Source: Nitzschia sp. DOCU1
Taxonomy: Eukaryota; Bacillariophyta; Bacillariophyceae; Bacillariales; Bacillariaceae
DNA: 64,000 nt
Assembly (NCBI GenBank): GCA_951394045.1
Contig: OX595994.1
Span: forward strand, 992,001-1,056,000
Direction: 5' to 3'
Below the pieces are notes generated by a model. The model was given only the letters and a program-made list of their open reading frames with translations, was not told the origin of the DNA and searched no databases. Below, piece after piece: positions 51,001 to 60,372 of this stretch. A program made the position numbers and the translations under genes. How positions within the stretch are numbered: the first letter of the stretch is position 1; each line of letters starts with the position of its first letter.

Positions 51001-51723
51001 GGAATCGGGGCGCTGGAGGACGATTATCTGTTGCACGCAGTTTTGATGTTAGAGCAATTGTTGACGTCGGGAGGTGGATGGCAAGATCAGGCAAACGGGA
51101 TCATTCCGGGAATCAAGACTGTCCGCTCGAAATCTTCCACGTTACCGGTAGCCATATCTGTGGAACGGCTGGCGCTGAATGATAGCTTCAAGCATCAATT
51201 TGAGAATCGTATGGTTTTGGTCTTTACAGGAAAGACTCGACTGGCCAAGAACATTTTGCAGGATGTCTTGAGGCGTTGGTCGCGAAGTACGACCGAAGTC
51301 GTTGCTACCGTTGCTCGAAACGTCCAATTGGCGGCGGAGTGTAATATTTCCGTATTGAATGGTGACATTGATCATCTTGGACGAATCCTCCTGGAATATT
51401 CCAAGATAAAAGTCCAAATGGCCGGCGAGGATAGCGGCGCGATGCCAGAATCCTGCAGTGTCTTCATTTCGCATCTTTTGGAGCGTGGCACAATCACGGG
51501 TGCTTGCCTTTGTGGTGCGGGCGGTGGTGGTTTCATGGCAATGGTCCTGTCGGACGGTGTTGGCATGAGCGACGTGTCGGCATTGCTACAATGTGAAGGC
51601 GCGACATGTCATGACCTCTTGTCTTTCACCTTACACACTTGTAAGATCTGCGATGAGGGCATCAGTACGCATGTTCTCGATGACGAAAAGATCACAGTGG
51701 GAGATTTCTCGCTCGATTGGTGA
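48067..51723 (+). CDS. FKGP: bifunctional L-fucokinase/GDP-L-fucose pyrophosphorylase
   Basis: The enzyme salvages free L-fucose in two steps, phosphorylation at C1 and then transfer to GMP, giving GDP-fucose for glycosylation. The 1218-aa single-exon protein has an N-terminal pyrophosphorylase half with GARCGSGGGTLAALE near residue 74 and LHAGGDSSR near 97. The GHMP kinase half starts at about 818 (PVRIDLAGGWSDTP), with the ATP loop QGSGMGTSSILA near 956, GGGWQDQANG near 1005 and the C-terminal CGAGGGGF near 1149. Order and length match plant FKGP and bacterial FKP. A Pro/His-rich start (MSPPPPARPSSPRSHRHKHH) precedes the fold and does not look like a targeting peptide, so a cytosolic site is likely. 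Confidence 0.95.
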   Translation: MSPPPPARPSSPRSHRHKHHPFPFDCIVVTSPDAASAASAKAPLTRILEQRLKQQYPDQRINIVSTFDSFGARCGSGGGTLAALEFASPGETVLVLHAGGDSSRCPTQMILGKAWTSLPSARYPNPTIWLIDQIQRLFDQAHFPRGTVVVAATDTLLTFFEKQNVNHEDRMHDSVAWKLDDSFSNEAVVLGVAVPAVLKTAKNHGVYVLSEETTTTSTLVVTDPLDVWQKPSIKQLVETCDPAPASFVQGVDKGDDDQRLAWIDTGVVIFLPEAVQVLYDLSANLLAMCTRKGIKAAYDKRDASKRGQSIEAFAKDNALKVDLYTDILQSLSWPNQVSKRNDSTLHQVLSQIPLKILVASRGLFLHLGTTQELVDFVTSGAYPQAASNHSTMPQDVIAALSAYFSLQPRFQCWTDAQPLSTNVALQSTFPPDTKIGDSSLVEYCEFDDYASVTIGPGCMVSGWRNPTQDTSPLHIPGGVSVQLLALEQRNGTPRQFAYMVLGMHDGIKATGSEATIFGVPISQFLDRTGVSPMDLGWSEEMSIQNHTLWNATVHPIAPPGTSFTSIYGWLDELLSGDSSLQEDPSLKRWLGMPRTTLKELHDLADAGTEWNFRQDLETRVSGLQQTNITAHMTMLLRERRHDRPCDLQWLLELADTEKATELLLKILWSMEELASEELASNNYDICGRAFMIASALLADFDDVLETSDGTMDASELIFAHCSPRILQLRSSSTQSVVSQGGRVALLSSIFEYRRQFSWESLQQNLDTFSLVMERLSFCMNELSIASGYLKYMDPSSEANVCSRRTSPPVLGKWVLSTAPVRIDLAGGWSDTPPICYEFGGAVTGVAVLVDGRKPLSCRCRIIPGRTGVLLRSENRSSVDGSLISVVETPITNVADLSDFRDPLSDCALLKAALVCLRMITEEQIQSKANLQPLINKFCSQTGDVRLEIVTASILPQGSGMGTSSILAAAVLASIARCIGIGALEDDYLLHAVLMLEQLLTSGGGWQDQANGIIPGIKTVRSKSSTLPVAISVERLALNDSFKHQFENRMVLVFTGKTRLAKNILQDVLRRWSRSTTEVVATVARNVQLAAECNISVLNGDIDHLGRILLEYSKIKVQMAGEDSGAMPESCSVFISHLLERGTITGACLCGAGGGGFMAMVLSDGVGMSDVSALLQCEGATCHDLLSFTLHTCKICDEGISTHVLDDEKITVGDFSLDW

Positions 51724-52390
51724 GAATATTCCGCAACAAAATGCAAGCAACACCCCCGATGGCTAGGTTGTTTGCTGATTATGTTTTGTACTCAAGTGAT
51801 TGATCGTCTCAATATTGCTAGAGCAGCCACCACTACAGGGCTAATCCTACTACTTATGACTCTTTAGCTACTAGTAGAGAAATAGACGAGTGCTCGTGCA
51901 ATGCACAAGTCCTTGCTTCCTTCAATAGCTGCAGTAGCTATCAAAACATGCTATTGTTACTATCATACCTACGGTCAGTACAGTGCTGTACCTGGTATGC
52001 TCCATAGCAGAACAGATCAGGTTCGCATTCAGATGTCTGGTTCTCAAATTCTTCTATTTAACCTTGTTCGTTGAGGTTTTTAGTTAAGCTGGATTCTTCG
52101 GGTGGCATAAAAGTTCGGATTGGGCATCATTGTGTCAACGGATCGCTGTCAGCCGAGCGAATCAAAAAGTTGGCGGATCGGTGGTCAAGTGTATGTAGTG
52201 TGCGAGCAGAAGATGCTGCCGAGCGAAACTGTTCGTTGAAAGAATGACCCCTCTCATCTTCAGCAGCAGCAACCGCGTTGGGCAAGACGAGAGACATTCC
52301 TTTATCGACAACGGCGACGACGAGATACGACAACAGCAGATACAACTTATCGTTCTGCCCATTGGCGAACATTCAGTATAGAGATAGACA
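51724..52390. other. spacer
   Basis: No gene seen on the plus strand. A minus-strand frame overlaps its right end and the next gene but has poor composition. Confidence 0.4.
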
Positions 52391-52741
52391 ATGACAGACT
52401 TCCATTTCAAAGATACTTCATTGGGACGGCCGAGTTTCCTCCGAAGCTCAAGGGAGCGAACATCTACTAACATTAGCCTGGAAGATGCACTGCAGGATTC
52501 AAGCGATTTTGTTTTTGACATGAGCGTGCGGTGGAAATCGGCATACTTGGCAACGATGGATGACCCCATTTTCCCTCCAGAGGCCGCGAAGAAACCACCC
52601 TCCTCATCCTCGATGACTTCGACACAAGGAGCATTGCCTGCACTAATGCAGCGAATCAGAGGGGCAGGTTCGTTCACCGACTCCTCCCACTCCGAAGCTT
52701 CTGGCTCCGAAGAATCAAGCACCGAGAAAATAACTCATTAA
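52391..52741 (+). CDS. small Ser-rich hypothetical protein
   Basis: The 116-aa frame starts MTDFHFKDTSLGRPSFL. It has a central ISLEDALQDSSDFVFDMSVRW segment and a Ser/Glu-rich end. A longer opposite-strand frame (52162-52722) covers the same bases; I prefer the plus strand because of its ATG, acidic/Ser composition like other diatom proteins and lack of Cys clusters. No domain is recognised. Confidence 0.45.
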   Translation: MTDFHFKDTSLGRPSFLRSSRERTSTNISLEDALQDSSDFVFDMSVRWKSAYLATMDDPIFPPEAAKKPPSSSSMTSTQGALPALMQRIRGAGSFTDSSHSEASGSEESSTEKITH

Positions 52742-53516
52742 CATGGGGTCTAGCCTTGGATGTCCTTGGGATAGTACGTGAGACACAACTAGTACTACTG
52801 CTGCGTGACGAGTCCGTCGCAGTGATCAACTTATTGCCGCTGGGCGCAGTGTTTCGCCAGCCTACCGGTTGTTATCTTCGGTGCACGTTAAGCTGGGCGT
52901 TGTAATTGCTATAGTATGTATTTGGTTAAAGCTATGGGGCCTAACTGTCCTCGGGCGATGTCGTGCTGTAAAGCGCAACAAGAAGAACAATCCACCGCCG
53001 CAGCAACCTCCTGGTGGCTGCTGCCATAGTCTTCATTGCGGTCATTTGACAATCCTCGTTTTAGTCGGGCGAAATTAGACATCTAAATCGAGCATTTGAC
53101 GAGATTAGTCTACCCGTTTGTAGATCGGCCACTTCTCTCAATTTCCCAAATGATACCGGAGTAGAGATCAAAGTGCTGTGACCCATCGTAGTAGAAGTCT
53201 ACACTCGTATTCATATACTCACTGTACGTATGTAATTTTATACCAGGTACTGCCTGCGTCGCTGGGCAACTTCGCACGACGGCCCGCCGGCCCGACCAGG
53301 CGGTAATGAACGGTTTCAACATAGAGCGTTGCCGACGAACAAATCTCTAAATTTGAAATGCGGGAAAATCAACGGCGCGATGATGAGATGAACTCTACAT
53401 TTCCATTGTTACAAACGGAGATGCGGCCGCAGAAGGTTGAACGTGGTGGTATAATCGAAAACTTTTGGCTTGTTACCTCCAAAACAAACATGATCATACA
53501 GAACAATTGATTCACA
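52742..53516. other. spacer
   Basis: Contains ACCGGT at about 52863 and a short plus-strand frame near 52869-53078 with no support. Nothing else. Confidence 0.45.
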
Positions 53517-54881
53517 ATGGCCTCTACATTCAAGTTGACGTTGCCAGTAATATGGTTCCTGCTGATCTGGTCGTACGGTAACTTTGGGAGATCTTTATTG
53601 AATTTGGAGTTGAAAAAATACAAGACCACTTGGTGGGCTGACGCCGTCGCGAAAGAGAAGATGGAACCAGTGCCTTCTAGTGAAGGAAACGAAACTTTGG
53701 CACGTCGTGACGTTCTGAGAGTCTGGAGTCAGTACAAGTTGGAGCATTCTGATTCGACTCTTCGACACGGGTTGAACCGGGGCAACGATAACAGGAAGTT
53801 TGCGGTTGGATACTACAGCTGCCCACTTCAGGCAGGAAATAGACTTCATCACTTCATGAATAGCTTGATTTGGGCAGTTGTTACGAATCGGACGCTACTT
53901 TGGAAGTACTACGATATGGCTGCGTGCCAAGCCATTGGCGGAAAGTACAATGCAAAAATATGCCTGACGGCCAATACCGTCGAGGACTGTGGTGACATAC
54001 TGGAGCGTGCTGAATGGTTACCATCATTTCATGAATGGGCTTCGCACTATGACTTGGGCTCTCCTTTGAATCTTTCATTTTGGACGACCCACGAAGCGTC
54101 GACGAATCACAAGTTCTGGTTTGACGGGGCGGACAAAGAGGCCGGGTTGGCGGACTCTACTACTGCTTTGTTGGTGGATTTTCCACAAATGCTAGGACAA
54201 GACGCATGGGTTCTTCATAGCGAAAGTAAAAGAAAGGCATTATTGACTTCAAAAGGGGCACAACAGCGTGCAGCGCTCTTGTTCCGTGCCGGTGCCGACT
54301 ATCTCTACGGACTTCTCTTCTTTGAATGCTTTGGGTTCCAGCCTTCAGTTACTGTCCCCGTCCAACTTGGTGCATCCCATAACAAACGAGGGGAGGCACG
54401 AAATAGCTCAAATGCAACAGGGACCACAATTGTCGTTCACTCACGACATTCCAATGTAGCCGACGACGGCGCGACAATTCGTCGAGAAACGGAATGCTTG
54501 GATAGAGTACTAAGGAACACTTCAGGATTCTGTCAAGTAATGATACTCTCTGATCGACCAAAAGCACTTGATGGAATGATGGGATATTTATTGAATACAA
54601 GCAGGTACTCTCATTGTCATACCCTCGTTGCACCACACGACATCGGTAACTCTTTTTCCCGGGAACATGGTGTATTCGCCGGTAAAGGCTTCTACCAAGA
54701 CTTGGCCATGGTTTCAAATCAAACGCGACATATACCAACGAGCTCAGTTGCTTTCATTGGATCAAAGCATAGAAGTTCCAGCCAGCTGGTGCGGGAAGTA
54801 ATGACTTTCCAACTCCATCAACAATATCGCTATCGTAATTCCTTGCCGGCCATTACGACATGCTATCTTGACGATATCTAA
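53517..54881 (+). CDS. type II membrane protein, possible glycosyltransferase
   Basis: The 454-aa protein has an N-terminal signal anchor (LTLPVIWFLLIWSYGNF, about residues 8-25). The lumenal part begins GYYSCPLQAGNRLHHFMNSL, then IWAVVTNRTLLWKYYD, which recalls the nucleotide-sugar end of fucosyltransferase-like proteins. A later motif TIVVHSRHSNVADDGA...RETECLDRVL has the His/Arg arrangement seen in several GT-B fucosyltransferases, where a basic motif binds GDP. Several NXS/T sites fit a secretory location. I am not certain of the family; the label rests on motif style. It lies 1.8 kb after the GDP-fucose gene. Confidence 0.5.
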   Translation: MASTFKLTLPVIWFLLIWSYGNFGRSLLNLELKKYKTTWWADAVAKEKMEPVPSSEGNETLARRDVLRVWSQYKLEHSDSTLRHGLNRGNDNRKFAVGYYSCPLQAGNRLHHFMNSLIWAVVTNRTLLWKYYDMAACQAIGGKYNAKICLTANTVEDCGDILERAEWLPSFHEWASHYDLGSPLNLSFWTTHEASTNHKFWFDGADKEAGLADSTTALLVDFPQMLGQDAWVLHSESKRKALLTSKGAQQRAALLFRAGADYLYGLLFFECFGFQPSVTVPVQLGASHNKRGEARNSSNATGTTIVVHSRHSNVADDGATIRRETECLDRVLRNTSGFCQVMILSDRPKALDGMMGYLLNTSRYSHCHTLVAPHDIGNSFSREHGVFAGKGFYQDLAMVSNQTRHIPTSSVAFIGSKHRSSSQLVREVMTFQLHQQYRYRNSLPAITTCYLDDI

Positions 54882-55477
54882 GGGAAGAAGGCTTTTCGTT
54901 GAGGCAAAAGAGTGAAGAAAATACGAGAACGATGAAGATCAAGTAACTCTTAGCTCGACTTTTGATCGTGTTCCCGTCGCAGAGAGCTTGGACCGCATGG
55001 CTGCTGAAGAGTACTGTTTTTCATGTCGGATTTGGCTAGAGACTCGACCTTATCCACTTGTGATGTTTACAAGGAAGCTCCCTGCGGTATGATACGATAT
55101 CCCTATCGGATATACCCTGGACGCTACTACCGTACCTGTATGTTAAATAGTGTATAGAACGACGACTTGCGATTGAGTCCTGTGAGCACGTGACTGACTC
55201 GGAGGGCATGACGTCAGCGATGTAAGAGGGCCGAGAGCAGAGAGATGCATGATTGATGAACGAGACCGCCATCCAACGATGTTGATGGTGAGAGACAAAA
55301 AACACACCAAAAGCACAGATGAAGACTGCTTAGCACCTTGTTTCATTTCGAGAACATTGCAGCACGAATCGGTACTTTTGTTGAAACCGCAAGCATTGCC
55401 ATGCAATAAAGGAAAACAGTAGCTATCGATTGTGCGCTGCGCTTGACCAGTTTTTCTTTGTCCTACCAGCAGTGCGA
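54882..55477. other. spacer
   Basis: 3' region of the previous gene and leader of the acyltransferase. Nothing recognised. Confidence 0.45.
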
Positions 55478-56838
55478 ATGAATCTTCTCAAACGTATATT
55501 CGAAGACAAACTCGTCCATGATACGCGGTTACCGGCGTGCTCCTTTGATGCATTTGCCTACAATGTCGACTTTTTGGCTCCAAACATCATCTTCTTCGTT
55601 CAAATTGGTGTGGTAAGTGCAAACTGCTGTCGTAAATCGACTAAATCCTCGCGTTTTTTTCCCGCCTCAAGCCCATGTATCTGTGCCACTACCCACCGCA
55701 GATTTTATCACTTCAAATGCTCATCGGTGCCCTTTTGAGTGCAATCATGTACTACGGAATCGTTGTGGGCAGTACGAAAGATACAAAAAATCCACAGGGT
55801 TGCCTTGTGGGTTATGGCTTTGTAATTCCCGTCGCCCTGTGGGTGCCATTTGAGATCATAGATTCTCTGGACATCCGTGGTGTCGGTTTTCGATTAGGCT
55901 TTGTGTGTTTGCCCATGACAATAACACTCCGCTGTTTGGAATCCATGTATGGTTTTGTGGGTGACGAGAGTCGCAATTCGTTGTGGGAATTTGTTCTGGA
56001 AAGTGGATTCATAGTCAAACCCCACCGTGACAGCCACGGCAAGGTCGTTCCATTGACGGCCCGGCGTTTCGGAGAGGCATTTCGGTATCATACGTCGTGG
56101 TTGCTATTCTTCGCCCTGCTGCATCATATCATCGAGCCCTTCAACTTCACTCCCTTTCCGACAAATGTTGTTGCCAACCAAGCTTGGGTATCATTTGATC
56201 TAGGGAATATGTACAATACGTTCCTTCAGGCCTTTTTGATTAGTGCAACTTTGGCATTCAGTGTTTCGGGGGCAAGCATGCTGTCTGATTTAATGACTGG
56301 AGTCTATTTCGATGGCTACATTACCAACAATCCGATCCTTTTGTCAACGTCGCCATCAGATTTTTGGGGACGCCGTTGGAACAAGCTCATTCACATTGGA
56401 CTCAAACAAGGTGTGTACAAGCCCGTTCGTTGGCACACTGGGAATCGAACCCTGGCGTCGGTGAGCGCGTTTGCTGCCAGCGGACTCTATCATGAATATG
56501 TTTGGTGGGTTCTGTTTACATCTACAACCAACCAACAGACGGAAGGCATGAAGCTCGAGGATCCTACTTGCTGCTTGAGTTGCTATTGCCATGGCTGGAT
56601 AGGGAAGCAAATGCTATTTTTCTGCTGGAATGGTGCATTGATTGCACTTGAGTACATCTTGGGGGACAGAGTTGGGGCAATCACGAAACCGCTACCCCAG
56701 TGGCTACGGAGTCACCTCGTCGTGTTGCTTTCACTTCCAGTCGGGCACCTATTTACAGCAGACTTGGTCGAATCGGGATATTTTGAATCCATACAACAGG
56801 CTCTCCCGCTCTTTGTGGTCAGGAGGATAGTCGAATAA
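55478..56838 (+). CDS. MBOAT/wax-synthase-like acyltransferase, two exons
   Basis: These enzymes transfer acyl groups from acyl-CoA to alcohols or glycerides in the endoplasmic reticulum. Exon 1 is 55478-55612 and exon 2 is 55672-56838, with a short 59-bp GT-AG intron, giving 433 aa. The first exon supplies MNLLKRIFEDKLVHDTRLPA and the first part of a hydrophobic region that continues FVQIGVPMYLCHYPP across the junction. About eight hydrophobic helices follow. The family signature is the block SPSDFWGRRWNKLIHIGLKQ followed by GVYKPVR, and the MBOAT His lies in ASGLYHEYVWWVLF. Substrate choice (wax ester or triacylglycerol) is unknown. The 59-bp intron shows that very short introns are spliced in this genome, if the model holds. 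Confidence 0.82.
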
Positions 56839-56939
56839 CAGGTTTGTCTAGTGGTAAATCTCGCCTCTACAAAGACAGCAAAATGTTGCCGACATCAAAG
56901 TGAATGGCGTTTCCAACGCTACCGGAATCGTGGCTATAG

Positions 56940-58229
56940 TTAACAGCACCCGCCGGTCGAGGCTCCCTTGCCGGACGCACTAGACGCACTATCGTACGGA
57001 ATAGATGATCCGCAGCCCTCAAAGATACCATAGTGCTTGTCCCAAGTTCCAACAAAGTCAAAGTGTTCCTTGACTCGTGTATCGTGTAACATCTTGTAGG
57101 TATTCCCACAGACCGGGTGAATCTTTCCAGCTTCAAAGTAATGATGTTTGTCCAATAGCCATCCCGATGGGTATCGGTTCATAGTGCCCTTGTAGATGAC
57201 TGCCTGTCCATAGTCTTCACAGTGCGGCTCCAAATCCAACTTCCACAGACGATACGTCGCCGAGTAAAACTCCAATGCCTCATTTCCAGATTCCGTGATC
57301 AGCTTCTCGACATCGGCATTCTGAACAGTAATGGGCGCATCTTCCACCAACCTTGGGTCCGTGAATCCGACCTTGCGTGCCATGTTCTCAAAGTCATTCC
57401 AGTAGAGTGCCCCCGACAGACATTCGCCCCACAAGACTTCATTTTCTTGAAGAGACTTTGGGACACGTCGATTCGCATAGACATCCGAAAAGTAAAGTTC
57501 TCCACCAGGCTTGAGCAAATTCAAGCATTCATTCAAGACAGCTTCCTTGTCGGTGCAGAGATTGATGACGCAATTGGATATAATGACATCAAAAGATGCG
57601 GGTTCCAACTTTAAATCGGCCAGTTGCTCCAAATATCCTTTACGAAATTCCACGTTGCTATATCCAAACTTTTCCGCATGATAGTCCAGGTGTTTGGTTG
57701 CTACTGCCAATTGTTCGTCCGTCATGTCAACGCCCACCACCTTTCCAGAAGGACCCACCAATTGAGACGCAATGTAGACATCCCGTCCCGCGCCACAACC
57801 CAGATCCAAGACTTTGGCGCCTTCCAGTGGATACTGAGGAAGACACAAACCACACCCATAATACTTTGATACGACTTCGGGGTGGATGTTATTGATAGCG
57901 TCTTGAATGTGCTTGGGAGGAGATCCGGCTGTGCAGCAGGCGTTCGTCTTGAGATCTTCGGAAGACGACAATTCCTGTCCATAATACTTGGAGACGGAAG
58001 CGCGAGTCTCGTCCACTAATGAAAACATGGTTAGATAATATGGTTAATTTGACATTGTAGTTCCATCTTCGCACTAATCGTACGTACCAAACAAGAGGTC
58101 ATCCTTCTTGATCCTGACGGGATCCGTTGCAACACCCAGAGAAGTCGAGGAGCATCGACTTTGATGCTGCGACGTAACGACAAACGCCGAGGCCGAGGAG
58201 AACAACACAGATGGCAAAATGAACTTCAT
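56940..58229 (-). CDS. arsM: arsenite S-adenosylmethionine methyltransferase, plastid-type presequence, two exons
   Basis: ArsM methylates trivalent arsenic using SAM. Exon 1 is 58229-58088 and exon 2 is 58015-56940 with a 72-bp GT-AG intron, giving 405 aa. MKFILPSVLFSSASAFVV is a signal peptide ending in the diatom plastid motif ASAF, followed by a Ser/Arg-rich stretch. SAM motif I is DLGCGAGRD at about 118-126. Cysteines that fit the As(III)-binding set are Cys74/75 (NACC), Cys102 (YYGCG), Cys196 (SNCVINL) and Cys246 (GECLSGALYW). The C-terminal module HPVCGNTYKMLHDTRVKEHF plus HYGIFEGCG is usual in eukaryotic ArsM, and the protein ends in a Cys pair. Confidence 0.93.
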
Positions 58230-58850
58230 TGTAATAGTTCGTGAGTTGAAACAGAATGTAGGCTTGCTTTTCGAGTGCTCTGTCTGGGAAGTATGCAGTG
58301 AACCTCGGATGGATGCTTCTCTTCTTTCTCTTGTCAACCGACGGGTGGTTCGTGAATGGCGATAGCGAATGGACGACGAAAGAAAGATCTCGCGCGGGCC
58401 GATCACGCGCGACCGGCGACCATTGACTAACAGGACTGACTCAAGATGTCTGGCGCCGCGTGGTATCCACGCTTTGCGTCTGGCCTACCGGCAGGCAGAG
58501 AAGACCGGAGCTGGGCAGGCTCGGTGGAATTTTTCACACCGCGGTGGTGCAGGATTCGGCACCATCAAACCAGGCATCGAAAATAAATCCAAAAAATCCC
58601 TAAGCAAAACCATAGCGCCTTTTGGACCATCCGAGACGAAAGGTTCACGCAACGATATCCAAGCCGATAGAAGACAAAGAGGACTTGCTGCTGTTTCCAT
58701 CCTGCACCTGGAAGTTAGTAGCCGTACCACCAGACTTCTTCTTGTGTCATTGCATTACAAGTTGTTGGCTATACTTCATCACATAAATCCTCGGAACACT
58801 GGTTTCTTCGTGGAGTGAATTGAAGTGTTAAAAGAACAGAAACATTCAAC
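58230..58850. other. spacer between divergent genes
   Basis: Shared upstream region of arsM and the UBA-domain gene. A plus-strand ATG frame at 58369-58818 (149 codons) is Arg-rich, has no domain and ends 32 bp before the UBA gene start, so I treat it as leader sequence. Confidence 0.45.
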
Positions 58851-60017
58851 ATGGCGCAGTCGCCAGTAGAAGAATTGATGGCAATGGGTTATTCCCAGCA
58901 ACAGGCAAAACGGGCATTGGAAATCGCAGGCGGCGATTTGGAGCAGGCTGTCGGATTTTTGCTCATGGGGGAGCAGAGCCGGGCTCAACTCACGGATAAC
59001 TTTGGCGGCCAAAACTCGTCTCGTGGCTCGTTGGGTTTTGCTATGGGCATGTTGGCCGAAGAAACTTCTTCTATGCCTGGTGCCTTTCGCAGCGCACCTG
59101 GATCATCCGATAAGATTCAAGAGCTAATTCATATGGGATATTCTCCAGACGCAGCCCAAGATGCTTTGAGGATTGCCAATGGCGATTTGAATCAGGCGAT
59201 TAGCTATCTCTTGATGGGTGACTCTCGCTCTGGATTTCATATCAACGATAATCATAATTCTGTTCGGGTTGAGGATGATGCAGCCATGGCTGCAATTTTG
59301 CAAGAAGACGAACTCGGTGTAGCTGAGGCCAGGGCGTGGGCACCTGCTGCCGCCAATGGACCAGAAAGCGCCATGTATCATACCACAACCGTACGAAACA
59401 ATGCCGATATTCCCCGTATGGTCGTTAGCGAGGCATTTCTGAGGACAGAGAGCGCGGGAACCTTTTGTGCTTGTATGGCTGCCAGCAAGTTTCTGAGTGG
59501 GGGCGTTGTGACGGCTGAATTTCTCAACGGTATCTTGGAAGCCGGCATTGAACTCTTTCGAAACCAAGATAGTCCCGAGTGGGATGTGGCTAAAGTGCTC
59601 AAGAAGTGTGGCAAGTCACATCTTAACATTGAAGCGATTGAGATGGAAGGAGAACCAAAGGAGGGAATATATATGTCACATGATGTTCAGCATGTATTAG
59701 GAATCCGGAAACAACTGGCACTCTGCCGAAACCAACAGCCGGCAGGATGGCAAGTTCTCATCTTGGAAGTACCTTTTTTCGACAGCTGGATGATCGCCCT
59801 GCCCCCCAAGGGAAGCAAGAACAAGTTTTGGTACATCGACTTCTATCCTCGTTCCATCTTTCGTGTCTCGGGAGCCCATGCTCGGGTTCATAGTACCCTC
59901 CTACAACTGGAAGAGTCTCTGGAAGGTATCTTTAGCAATCTGGCGAGCAAGGCTGGGAAAGACTACCAACATTTCAAACTGTACATGATCAAGAAAGAGA
60001 AGACCCAGAGAACGTAG
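58851..60017 (+). CDS. protein with two UBA domains
   Basis: UBA domains bind ubiquitin. The 388-aa protein has UBA 1 at about residues 4-42 (VEELMAMGYSQQQAKRALEI...EQAVGFLLMG) and UBA 2 at about 85-123 (IQELIHMGYSPDAAQDALRI...LNQAISYLLMG), both with the MGY loop. The C-terminal 240 residues form a separate globular region with SAGTFCACMAASKFLSGG, LVLE-type strands (WQVLILEVPFFDSWMIALPP) and KFWYIDFYPRS. I do not recognise this part; a papain-like deubiquitinase is one possibility but no Cys/His/Asp set is evident. The start is the first ATG. Confidence 0.82.
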   Translation: MAQSPVEELMAMGYSQQQAKRALEIAGGDLEQAVGFLLMGEQSRAQLTDNFGGQNSSRGSLGFAMGMLAEETSSMPGAFRSAPGSSDKIQELIHMGYSPDAAQDALRIANGDLNQAISYLLMGDSRSGFHINDNHNSVRVEDDAAMAAILQEDELGVAEARAWAPAAANGPESAMYHTTTVRNNADIPRMVVSEAFLRTESAGTFCACMAASKFLSGGVVTAEFLNGILEAGIELFRNQDSPEWDVAKVLKKCGKSHLNIEAIEMEGEPKEGIYMSHDVQHVLGIRKQLALCRNQQPAGWQVLILEVPFFDSWMIALPPKGSKNKFWYIDFYPRSIFRVSGAHARVHSTLLQLEESLEGIFSNLASKAGKDYQHFKLYMIKKEKTQRT

Positions 60018-60372
60018 GCGAAAATCAAGGACGCCAGGTCGTGTCTTCGTGCAGAGGACGCTTTGCATTTTCTTCTTGCGCGCACGTATAGCCTCTACTA
60101 CTAGATAAGTAGAGCGAATGTATATAGATGTTGTTGTTGCATACTTGGTTACTTTTAGCCTAGTATAGTAGTGAATAATAGGCGATCTGTGGAGAATGCT
60201 CAAGCAATCGAAGGAGAAAAGTCATCCGTGGTGGTCTAATTTCTGATCGAGACCCTTTCCTCGAACGTTCTTATTGCTTACGGGCTGCCCGCAGATCCAA
60301 CGTGTGGAGCAAGCCTGCGTGATGATGCAACTATATATTGTGTCCCAAAACCAAGTCAAATCACGCCAAACA
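60018..60372. other. spacer between convergent genes
   Basis: 3' regions of the UBA gene and the DUF6824 gene. Nothing else is seen. Confidence 0.45.

Noticed and set aside
52162..52722. 186-codon minus-strand frame
   Set aside because: It overlaps the plus-strand Ser-rich frame, has Cys clusters and an implausible composition, and no family likeness.
56437..56452. tRNA B-box-like string (GGGAATCGAACC) on the minus strand
   Set aside because: It lies inside the conserved coding region of the acyltransferase and no matching A box or acceptor stem was found around it.
58369..58818. 149-codon plus-strand frame as a separate gene
   Set aside because: Arg-rich with no domain, ends just before the UBA gene and lies in the shared upstream region of two strong genes.
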